A stretch of 64,000 bases of DNA from Paramyrothecium sp. XJ0827 (lineage: Eukaryota; Ascomycota; Sordariomycetes; Hypocreales; Stachybotryaceae), in contig JAJFPB010000011.1 of the NCBI GenBank assembly GCA_020881915.1, forward strand, positions 434,001 to 498,000, in the 5' to 3' direction. Shown here piece after piece: positions 54,447-64,000 of this stretch. How positions within the stretch are numbered: position 1 is the stretch's first letter; every line of letters starts with the position of its first letter. A model generated the notes under the pieces. That model worked only from the letters and a program-made list of their open reading frames with translations, was not told the DNA's origin and did no database searches. The translations under genes were made by a program, and so were the position numbers.

Positions 54447-55727
54447 ATGGCGGATCCGACGACCGATTTGGATGCGGGGGAGATCGTGGTGGGACGTGTG
54501 GGCCCCACGACGCCAACGCGTTTGGTGAAGCCGAGCGCGAAGGTGAGGGAGGCAGGTTGGGTCGACGAAATGTCGCCGACCCAGAAGGGGAGGAAGCGAA
54601 CGACACGTGCGACACGAGCTCCGCCAGCCGACACGGACGTTGAGCTTGCGAAAAACGCACAGAAAGGCCATCCTGATGGCGAAACCGGAAAAGCACTTCT
54701 GTTGAGGGTACTTGAGGAGTTGAGGGACCTGAAAGACGCGTCGAAAAAGCAAGAGAAGATCATCGGCGATCTCCACGGACAATTGGGTAATTCACAGCAA
54801 GAGCTTCGAGAGACTAAAGACGAACTTAGAACGGTGCGCGAACAACTGGAAGCACTCACCACGACCATTGCCCTATCCCAGTCAAGCCCGAGGGCCTCAT
54901 ACGCCGAAGTGGCCCGTACGCCGCCCGACAGCAACGCGAGCAATGTCCGGCCTCTGTCGTCATTCAGAACAGGGCCATCCAACTGGACCGACACCCTTTA
55001 CTGTACCATTGATGTCTCCCGAACGGAAAATGCTGAGAGCGAGAGTGCCGCCCCGGGCGCCGTGCGGAATCTGATCGAAACGGAAGTCAGGACCGAGCTG
55101 GGCCAGTCCAACTGGCGATGCCGAGCCGTGACTAGAGACCAAAAGAATGGAAATCGCATCAGGATCGCCTGCCGCAACGAGGAAGAACACTCGTTGGTCA
55201 AGCGAGTGGCAGAGACCAAAATTCCCCGTGGAGCTCGAGTGCTTCGGGACGAGCTGTATCCCATCAAGGTGGATAATGTCAATTGACTGTCAGTCATCGA
55301 TGAGTTTGACGGCATCCGACCCGAGGCGGCTGAAACACTCAGTCGGGAAAACGATATGCAGGTAGCGAAGGTGGCATGGTTGAGCAAACGCGACACGTCC
55401 AAAGCATATGGATCGATGGTTGTCTACCTGAAGAAGGCGTCAGATGCAAAGAAGGCTCTTCAGGAGGGTTTCTTCTACGCAGGAGGTGAATCGGGATATA
55501 TGGGGCCATTTGAGTGCCGAGCCCGACCAGAGCAATGCTACAACTGCCAGGAGCTCGGACACAAAGCATTCCAGTGTCGCAAGCCTCAGAGGTGCGGAAG
55601 ATGTGCCAAGGAAGGACACCACCACAGCACATGCAGCGAACAGATAGTAAAATGTATACCCTGTGGAGGCCCGCATGAGTCGTTCAGCAGGAACTGCCGG
55701 AAGCTCTTCCCCACCCGCCATGACTAA
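54447..55727 (+). pseudogene. second LINE, ORF1 (one nonsense codon)
   Basis: The ATG at 54447 (MADPTTDLDAGEIVVGRVG) opens a protein collinear with ORF1 of the LINE at 14.7-20.5 kb: coiled coil, SYAEVARTPPDSNASNVRPL, TDTLYCTIDVSR, GARVLRDELYPIKVD, and zinc knuckles CYNCQELGHKAFQC, CGRCAKEGHHHSTC, CIPCGGPHESFSRNC. A TGA at 55284-55286 interrupts the same frame; Arg (CGA) is the expected codon. The relation to the first LINE is clear but distant, so they are separate families. The stop TAA overlaps the ORF2 start. Confidence 0.82.
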
Positions 55728-56436
55728 CTCACTCAGAATTGTACAACTCAACGTCAAAAAGCAGGGAACGATACACGACAGTTTAATGAATGATCAGGAG
55801 TTGCAGGATGCCGCGGTGATCATGATTCAAGAACCGCAGGCTAGAAACATAGGTGGACGTCTCATCACAACACCCATGACGCACCATAAGTGGACGAAAA
55901 TGACACCACAGATCTGGAGCGAAGGGAGATAGGCAATCAGAAGCATGCTATGGGTCAACAGAGATCTCGAAGCAGAACAAATACACACCGACTCGCCCGA
56001 TCTGACAGCAGCCGTCATCCGACTAGATCAAAGAATTGTCCTAGCCGCCTCGGTCTACGTGGCAGGGCAAGATGAGGAAGCACTACAAGAGATGTGTGGC
56101 ACCCTACGCAAACTCATCCTCGACTCAAGACGCCAAGCAGATCGACCAGTCGAGGTTGTAATTGCCGGGGATTTCAATCGCCACGACCAATTGTGGGGTG
56201 GCGATGATGTTTCCTTGGCCCGGCAGGGCGAAGCGGACCGCATCATCGACCTTATGAGCGAGTTCGGCCTCAGCAGTCTCCTGCCTCGCGGTACAAAGAC
56301 GTGGCAAGATAAAAACTACGAGACGACGATCGACCTCGTCTTAGCTTCGGAGGAGTTGGCTGAAAACGTGATCAGGTGCGGCACTCACGAAACGGACCAT
56401 GGATCGGACCACCGTACGATTGACACCATCTTTGAC
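55720..56436 (+). pseudogene. second LINE, ORF2 endonuclease fragment (cut by hAT-3)
   Basis: The ATG at 55720 (MTNSLRIVQLNVKKQG) lies inside the sequence ATGACTAA that also contains the ORF1 stop. The endonuclease is recognisable (IAGDFNRHDQLWGGDD, LLPRGTKTWQ, DHGSDHRTIDTIF). A TAG at 55930-55932 replaces a Trp codon (TGG) found in the first LINE at the same place (QWPIRSM there, AIRSML here). At 56437 the hAT-3 terminal repeat begins and the reverse transcriptase is not found on the other side. Confidence 0.8.
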
Positions 56437-59248
56437 CAGAGTGGCGCATCATTCATTAATAATGATTGAAATGAATCGCAATGATTGATAATGATCATTA
56501 TCAATCATTTCATTGACGGCTTACCCCACATAATGATCATTGCATTGTGGGCAAGGCAATGAAATGACGATAATGAAATGATAGGCGGGGCTGGTGAGAG
56601 CTGGCGCGAGCCGAGCATCAGCAAAAGCAAAGATGCGCGGGAAGGACACCTGGCTGCTTCGCGGAGGCCCCTTTATTTACTTTCCCACTCGGATCCCCGG
56701 TATTGCTCGTCAAAATATCCGCAGCATGTTGGGCCAGACGCCACCATTGCCATCCGTCGAGGATGTCCCATCTTCTCCGGCGAACCCCCGGGATCGTGGC
56801 TCTGAATCTAGAACACCATTCACCGTCTCTTCCCCAGTAACTCCGAGCCCCAGCGCCGGCTCAAGTCAATTCACATCAGCACAGGACTGGGACAGCTTTC
56901 CTTGGTCTCCGTTTCCCGACCTCGCAATATCTGAGCGGAAAGGGCGACCCAAGTCCTGGATCTGGCAGCATGGTTATGATCTCCAAGAAATCAAGGATAA
57001 GACTCGACATAGGTGGGTTTGCCGTGAGTGTGTGAAGAAGAAAGACCCAAAGATCACTGCCCATCTTGCGTCGGCGACATTCAACCTTGAGTCTCATCTT
57101 GGGAATCAGCACAACATATATGGCGGCAGATTACAACCGCGCCTAGGGAAAAGGACCATCGACCAGATGTTCTCCTTGGCAAGCACCGAGACGCCAGACG
57201 TGGATTTCCAGTTTCGCAATAAGCTCAAGAAGCAGTTCGACAAGGCGGTGTTCCAGCGCAAACTTGTGAGATGGGTTGTGGAGACAAACCAGTCCTTCCG
57301 AGTATCTGAGAACGAGACTTTTCGCGATCTTCTCGACTACTTGAATCCTATTATCAGTGCGACCAATGCCCACATTTCTCACGATGCAATTCGACGGCGA
57401 GTAGTAGATGAGTATCATTTCTTTCGCCTTCACATCGTCAGAGCTCTGCGACAGAGTCCTAGTGCCGTCCACATTGCGTTCGATGGCTGGACTTCGCGAA
57501 ATCGGCACCCGTTGTTCGGAGTCGTGGCGTTCTTCCTGGACCAGAGCTTCCGGCCGCGTAAGATCGTTCTTGGGCTGCCAAATCTTACGGACCGTCATAC
57601 TGGCGAAAATATCGCCGACAGTGTCCGTGACATCCTCGCGGCCTTCGAGCTCGGCAAAGAGAAGATCGGCTACTTCACACTCGACAATGCCTCTAATAAT
57701 GACAAAGCGATGGATCACCTGGCGCAGCATTTTCAGTGGGCTAACGCCACTCAAGCGGATCCGCTGCTTTGGCCATGTCATTCATTTAGTAGCCAGGGCT
57801 ATGCTTCTAGGGAAAGACGACGCGGACGGCGTGATTGAGGATGATCTTGACACCGATACACTTGCAATGTGGGCGAAGCGCGGCCCAATTGGAAAGCTAC
57901 ACAGCCTCGTGGTGTGGATAAACCGCTCAAACAGAGTGACAGAGATGCTACGGGATGTCCAAAGGCAAGACACAGACAAGAAATGGCCTGGCTCACTAGA
58001 TGTCGTCGTGGACAACAATACCAGGTGGCTTTCTCAATACTATATGATGAGCCGTGCGCTTAAGCTGCGTCCTTATATCGAGGCCATAATCTCGGACATC
58101 CTATATGAAGTTTCCAAGCCGAGGAGGAAGGGAACCCGCCACGATTCGCTGCCCTCATGTCTCGAAGCCGATACCTTGCTTACCGAGGACGACTGGAAGA
58201 CTATCGGATACTACCATAACATATTGCGACAATTCGAAGCCTGCGTCAAGGACCTGGAGGGGATGGGAAGCAACGAATCCGGAAGGGGGAAAGGAAGCTG
58301 CGTACGGGCTGATGCAGGATATCTGCCCTGCGTACGAGTGGCTAATCGGCCATTTGGAAGAGGCGAAGCTTGAGGCAGACCGTACACCAGAGCCTGCCCA
58401 CTTTAAGACAAATATCAACCTTGCGTGGGTCAAACTGAACAAGTACTATAGCACTATTGACCAGTCTCCTGCCTATTACGCGGCAACCGTTCTGCACCCG
58501 GCGATTCGTTGGGACTTCCTCCGCCGAGCGTATCGCGAGAGACCAGAGTGGATTGAGAAAGCACAACAGCTCCTCAGCGACATCTGGCAGGAATACAAAG
58601 AGCTGCCTATTCAGTTCGAACGGAACCCATTCGACGATGTACGGCCAGTAAAACGAGCCAAGGAGGCAGAAGAGGCAGTGGATACCTTTTCTTCGTACTT
58701 GGACAGCTTCAAATCGACAGCGATGGAAATTTCCCCGCATAGCACGGGTGATGAGCTTGATCGGTGGCTCCAACTAGCCGATCCTGTTGAGAAAGATTGC
58801 GATCCATTCTTATATTGGTTCAACAAAAGATTTGACTATCCTCGCCTTACGCGTATGGCCATAGACATACTCTCCGTGCCGCCCATGGCCGCTGAATGCG
58901 AGAGGGTCTTTTCCTCGTGCGGCAATATGGTCTCGGCGAAACGCTGTCGACTTCAAGCCGAAACCATCGCTATCACACAAACCGTACGATCATGGCTACG
59001 AGCAGGAGTATTGGATGATTACGATGGACTGCTGAAGGACCTCGTGGCAGCGGAGTTCAACGAGACGTAATGCGACAGGCACCCATCAGCGGCAGGACCT
59101 GGTCATTGTGGATCTTCAATCATTAAATCATTATCATTTCATTCTCAGTCCTACAATGATCATTATCATTACTGCATCGCTTATTAATCAATCATTTCCT
59201 CTCATTATCTAGGTGATAATGATTGATACTGATTCATGCGCCACTCTG
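56437..59248 (+). mobile_element. hAT-3 element
   Basis: CAGAGTGGCGCAT at 56437 is inverted at the right end (ATGCGCCACTCTG, ending 59248). The subterminal zones (56450-56580, 59110-59235) are packed with AATGATCATT/ATTATCATT-like palindromes. 2,812 bp. No 8-bp duplication is visible: TCTTTGAC on the left, CTGGCAGC on the right. Confidence 0.85.
56594..59070 (+). pseudogene. hAT transposase of hAT-3 (two frameshifts)
   Basis: The frame from 56594 contains a BED-like finger (WVCRECVKKKDPKITAHLAS..HLGNQHN) and the core with Asp in HIAFDGWTSRN (about 57480) and LDNASNN. The frame slips near 57745 (FQWANA to LKRIRCFGHVIHL) and again near 58270 in an A/G-rich run, then continues with AAYGLMQDICPAYEWLI to the dimerisation domain (AAECERVFSSCGNM, SWLRAGVL) and the stop at 59070. 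All three acidic motifs survive, and only the two one-base shifts break the gene. The first ATG at 56594 may be too far upstream; another in-frame ATG lies at 56633. Confidence 0.85.
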
Positions 59249-60167
59249 CTGGCAGCTACAAACACCATCCCCAGCTCTGGTTACAGCATGGCTGAAGGTC
59301 AATATTCTCCAGCCACCCCTTTCAGTTTTATAAACAGGCTCTCGCAAGGCTAACCGATCGGCCTTGCAGTGGGACAAAGAAACTCTTCGATACGACTTCC
59401 CAGTTGCCAAGAGTTCATCCAAGGCGTCAGAGCCCTTGCCTTGGCCGACAGTCTGGATCGCTTCCGCATCTGGATAATGCCAGGACGAAGATGGGAGCTA
59501 GACATGGAAGAGGGCTTATACCTCCGCCCTGGCCATTGCGGCCTGTCAGATTCAGAACAATATTCGCCTTTTGGGAGTTTAGCATAGGACTCTTAGAAAA
59601 GTTATATAGCACTGGATCTTCCATGATCGGATGACATGATCGGAATGTTACAAACACGTATCTAAAGCTCTGTTAAAAATCAACTCTACCGAGTAACCCC
59701 AGCGGCATCGGTCCCTCGTAAGAATGTACCGACTTAAGTGTAACGTAAATATGTCTCTGGAGCAGTGGCTGAAGCCGGACTATTTCCCCAGGTCTCCTGA
59801 GTAGGTTTAAGGGTGCCTTGTGGCCTTCAATGGACCACACACCCTCTCCCTAAAATCGGGCAACACGTATTTGACATACATACCGTTGGACTCCTGAACC
59901 CTTAACTCGACTGCACCCGCATGTCCTTAGAACCGGCGATACTCATCCAAATGTGACAAAATGGATGGTAAAAGTGCAATAGGTTCCACTCAATCGATAT
60001 TTCCCTCCAGAAAGCCTGGGTCCCGATCCGTACGGGTTGGCGAGTGACTAGGCATTTTCACACGAGGCAGAGAATTACTGGACCTGGTTTCTTTAGTGGA
60101 TAGAGGCCTTACTGTATCAACTGAGCGTCTTTCTTAAATTTAACAACTTAGGTAGAATCATCGTTGC
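59249..60167. other. intergenic, no recognised feature
   Basis: No continuation of the second LINE is found here. Short frames only. Confidence 0.4.
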
Positions 60168-61680
60168 CTACTTCGATTTTACGTCGTTTAGGGAAGACCA
60201 CTGTTCGATCACCATCACTTCCGTCATTGTCAACCCCACTGTCTCCTTTTCTCTCTTCGCCATCGTCAGTCCCACTGTGATCATCATCGGTAGCTTCTCT
60301 ATAATCCTTGTCGCCTCTTCCCCATAACTTACGCCATCTGTGTCAGTTCCATCATCAGTACCTTTCTCAGATACATCGGTCATTGGAACTACACTTTCCC
60401 CATTTATATCAGTCTTCCCACAACTACTCCAGTCGTCATCATCCATGCTTTCATCATTCAGATCGAAACCCAGAATAACACTTCCCTCATCTGTATCGCT
60501 ACCTCGATCGCTATTTTCCTCATCCGTACCAGCGATCCCCATGCCATCCTCAACAGCAGGAGTATCTTCCCGGTCTTTCAGCCACTTATAGATCCTTTTG
60601 TGTTTGATCATGTGTAATTTATGGCGCTGATCTGGCTGGAGAAAATGAAGATAATTATCATAATCCAATATGCCAAATTCCTTATCGAGTTGCAGATGGA
60701 AGAGGTCCATTAGTTCGCGGCCCTTGTATTTCTCAGAAGCTCCAGTCAAGCCGAATGAACGTCGAATGACGCTCAGGAACTCAACTATGCTGTCGCCATC
60801 GAGTGGCACCAGATCATCCATATCAAGGTCAGGATTTGATAGTTCAACCAAAAAACGCAGCACATCGCAAACTCCTGGATGCTGAAAATTCTCTTTGTCT
60901 TGAGTGACATGATCGAGGATAGTTTTGTTTTTAAGGATCCTCCATATCTTGATGATGTGTCTGGGACGATCATGCATGACTAAAATGACAATGGAAGAGG
61001 CTAAGATTCTCGCCCAATCCTACAAAGGTGTTAGATATAACTCATAATTGACAGGAACACATACTCCATCTTCATGACCTATATCGGCTATTTGGTTCTG
61101 CAAGTCTTCGTCTACAAAGACTGGAGGAACGCTAAGGAGACGAACGAGAACTTCACGTCTCGATAAAATATCGTCAGGCATCTCGATTTCTCGGCATACT
61201 TGGATCCAGGTAGACTCATCATCCTGTTGAATTTCAAAATCGCGTTCGTTATAAAGTTTGAGAGAGCTGTTTAGGCCCATAGCCTTTAGAAGACGACGGA
61301 GGGTATTGGCATCTCCAGAATCAAAAAAGCGTAGTTGGGGATGATCATAATTGGGACTGGGCTTGGAGGTTTCGAGCCAGGCTCGAAGCTGAGCTAACAA
61401 TGAATATGATAGAGTTCGGTTTGCTTCACGCTCCAGTATACGGTAGACTTTTGCGTTGGAGAGTTGATGAAGTATTCCTGCTTCAGCTTGTGTTGTGATC
61501 CTTGCTATGTCCAGCTTGTAAGCCCATATAAAATTCAGATCAGCCTAGGAGCGTTAGCCAAAAAAGAAGGAAAAAAGGCCCCCGAGGATTGCTGTAGCTT
61601 ACACGGCATTCGAAGAAGAGAGACTCTACGTCTGCATTTCCAAAAGCACCCCTCGTAGTTACTGTTGTCTTCGTCGTCAT
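60168..61680 (-). CDS. three-exon gene of unknown function
   Basis: Exon 1 starts at the ATG 61680 (MTTKTTVTTRGAFGNADVES) and ends at a GTAAGC donor near 61603. Exon 2 begins about 61555 (ADLNFIWAYKLDIARITTQA) and runs to about 61060. Exon 3 (about 60977-60168) starts near MHDRPRHIIKIWRILKNKTI. The second intron's donor is ambiguous, with more than one GT giving an open frame. The protein is helical, with an N-terminal part rich in charged residues and a C-terminal acidic stretch (DDDDWSSCGKTD) and a short internal repeat (VGLTMAKREKE, VGLTMTEV). I recognise no domain. The open exons and regular introns suggest a real, possibly functional host gene. Confidence 0.5.
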
Positions 61681-62484
61681 TTTCCCTGAATACAAAATAA
61701 AGCTAAATGCTGGCCCGTATCGTTCTCAGCCAATCCCATATCAGTATCGGGCATACACGATTGTGGCCAGTGTCATAATTTTCGGCTGCGCTTCCCTTTG
61801 CTACTTATGGGGAGCAAAAGCACGGAACATCAGTGGGGAGAATGCCGATACTAGATTCTGAGCATAAGTAGGAGAATTCGGATGGGTAGACCGACTCAAT
61901 TGCAAAGCATGGGCTAAGCTGGATGCTAGGGAATCCATATTCAGTAGTAGGCAGCCCTGAATGTTTGCAAGTCAAGAAAGTCTTTCCAACAATGCGCAGG
62001 AACGCCGACCTATATGAGATGCAAGGAAGCGTAACGTTTACCTGTAGCTGGAGGCGAAAGGTATGACATAGTAACGTGTTAGGGCACGGTCGTTTTGGCG
62101 CGAGCGGAAATGTGCATTTTCATCCGATGATTTCTCGAGAAACTTTTGGTCATCCAATAGGATGAGAAGGCGGGTGAGACTTGCTTTTGCTGGTTTCCGT
62201 ACGCCTGCAGCTGTCTCGGACTGAGATACTGTATGCACCTGTGATTGGAGAAGATGTGGACAATCTGTCTCGGAGTTACGTATGGTCTGAACACATGATG
62301 TTAGGCTCGAAAAAGTATCCCCGTATACCGGCTGATTGTCAGCGAACTACTCGGGGGTGCTCCACTAGGTCGGGGGACACCGACCGGGAAAAACTCGTCG
62401 ACCGGGGAAAACTAGGTACATGGCTCTTCACATATTTTTATATGGTCGACAATGTACTTCGATTTTCTGGCTAGATGCATAGCT
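61681..62484. other. intergenic between unknown gene and pogo-C
   Basis: No supported coding region and no clear terminal repeat for the neighbouring transposase. Confidence 0.4.
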
Positions 62485-64000
62485 TTACCCACCTTCCACA
62501 AAAATGCAGTTATCAGACTGGCCGTCAACGGCATCATCGTCATCCTCAATAAGGGTGTTTTGGGTATCAAAATAACTAGCTAGGCTGTCTCTTTCATCCT
62601 TTGGGACGTAGAACTCATCTCCCTCGTTTCCCAGTGTGTTTTCCCCTATAATCTCATAGCCTTCTGTTTCAAGCTGCAATAATCGGCGGGAGGCAGCTCG
62701 TTGTTCGATCTCCCCAACAAGAAGCTCGACTGCAGCGTTGATGCCCTTGCGGTCGTATTTTTCGGGCCAAGTGATGACTTTGCTGTGATGGCAGCCTAGG
62801 TCCTGGAGCTCTCGGATAACCTGGTACCGTGAACAAAGCAGTGCTGTATCACTAAGATATTCACGGCGGTGGTTCTTCTGCCAGCGCCCTTGGAAGACCA
62901 CCTGTTCGTGTGTTGTTGATGTGATGCTATTCCGGACTGTATGCCTCACTTGTTGCAGCCAACGGCGAATGTAGGCTGCCTCGGCGCGCGCTGTACGCCT
63001 AAAAAGACGTCTTTCCTCATCTTCTTGTGCAGCTCGGCGGTTATGCTCATCTCTGGCTACACGGAGCCTGGCATCTCCCATAGTAATTGGGCCGTATCGT
63101 CCCACGAGGCCCGTCTCGCCTTGACGTTGTGTTCGATCGAGTATCTTCTGCTTGAGTAGGCGCATCTCGCGTGTAGCTATAATGCCGTTCAAGGCAAGCG
63201 AATAACCGGCTTTCCGCACCTTTGTGAACAAACGGGTCACACTCGGCGTCAACGGCACCTGTGATATCACTGAGCTCTCAAGTCTGCACTCAACGAACGA
63301 GTTATACCGCTGTATATAGCGTAAATTGAATGGAGGCGTGGACGCATTGTGCCAGTCAATGCGTATTGTCTCGGGTGTTCGTACTTCAAAATTTACGCTG
63401 TTGTTGGGGCTCGTTTGATGGGTCGTTCGACTGCGAGAGACTGCCTTCTTCAACGAAGCCGGGAAGATCGCGTTCATCTACCATAACAGTTAGAGAAGAT
63501 AACGGATCCTGAAGCTGGTCAAGAACTACAGAGGGATTGAAGGGAAAAAGGCCGCATTTTCGCCATGCTGAGAGGATTGTTGATTGCTTGAATGTGCGTT
63601 TCCGTATTTCTTGAAGGTGGAAGAGGAAGTCGCTTTTGTTGAAGTCAGAGGCGCCGTCAGCGATCTCCCGATAGAGAACAGCTTGATGCCAGTGCTTGTA
63701 CGGTTGAAAAACCCCAACATCGAGAGGTTGAAGGAGATGTGTGACTTTGGGTGGAAGAGGGAAGACCTCGATGTTGTGTGCGAGGCAGACATGCACTAAT
63801 TCCTCAGTATAATGACTTTCGCAGTTATCCATCAAAAGAGCGCGTTTTTCCACCGGATTTGCTGGTCGAGTGTGAAGTTCGAAGTGTTTGGCCCATTCAA
63901 TCGCGAGGATGTCATTGATATAGCCCTTAGGGCTCGTTGTAAGCACTGTGCCTTCTTCCAGTGCATTTTGAACCCAATGAACGGGAATATTGACTCCTGG
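62485..64000 (-). pseudogene. pogo-C transposase, incomplete at window end, one frameshift
   Basis: A third pogo-type family. The part at 63386-64000 is the end of a DDE_1 nuclease: LLMDNCESHYTEEL with the second catalytic Asp, then THLLQPLDVGVFQPYKHWH with the third. The frame slips near 63420; the next frame carries a long C-terminal extension (SPNNSVNFEVRTPETIRIDW, VPLTPSVTRLFTKVRKAGYS, a basic Arg-rich helix at about 62980-63080, an acidic end at about 62500-62570) typical of many fungal CENP-B-like transposases. The N-terminal DNA-binding part lies beyond 64000. Only the one shift is seen within the window. Confidence 0.75.

Noticed and set aside
1..64000. Starship-type giant element (DUF3435 captain)
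   Set aside because: No tyrosine recombinase of the captain type was seen in any frame.

Overview
The window looks like a transposon-dense accessory region of a filamentous ascomycete (Pezizomycotina). Hypocreales is my best guess, from the gene content only. The evidence is short GT-AG introns (about 49-98 nt) with CTAAT/CTAAC-like branch sites, fungal protein families (GH71 glucanase, fungal SDRs, a Pls/VibA-like NRPS-like synthetase, a DUF3505/OrsD-like protein), and fungal transposon clades (Tad-like LINEs, pogo, hAT, piggyBac). I see no tRNA, rRNA or CRISPR array.

Layout. 0.1-2.5 kb holds a broken piggyBac transposase followed by the 3' end of a LINE. 3.7-14.7 kb is a run of damaged host genes: two UDP-glycosyltransferase paralogues, a P450 fragment abutting a mandelate-racemase-like fragment, a 5'-truncated GH71 glucanase, a methyltransferase stub, two short-chain dehydrogenase relics and a TPR relic. 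14.7-20.5 kb is a near full-length LINE on the minus strand with broken ORF2, next to a pogo remnant with iteron-like ends. 23.2-28.3 kb is the most notable host gene, an A-T-(TM/beta-helix)x3 NRPS-like synthetase with a 1,269-codon open last exon. A pogo element sits 15 bp after its stop codon. 30.6-34.2 kb carries a kinase-like gene with one frameshift and a DUF3505/OrsD-like gene, both on the minus strand.

35.3-49 kb is a nest of insertions. A piggyBac copy is cut by hAT-2, and hAT-2 is interrupted by hAT-1 with a perfect 8-bp target duplication. hAT-2 then ends inside a pogo ORF, followed by further pogo elements, one of which (P5) is inserted into an older pogo of another family. 51.7-53.1 kb is an intact host gene for a disordered, probably nuclear protein. 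53.9-59.2 kb has a second LINE cut by hAT-3. 60.2-61.7 kb is a three-exon unknown gene. The window ends inside another pogo-like transposase.

The genes do not form a convincing single pathway. What they share is decay: single-base frameshifts and stop codons explained by C:G to T:A changes occur in host genes and transposons alike. The most interesting pattern is in the pogo elements. Each end carries tandem 17-bp iterons whose central bases differ between copies but mostly match at both ends of one copy, and the transposases differ most in the predicted DNA-recognition helix.
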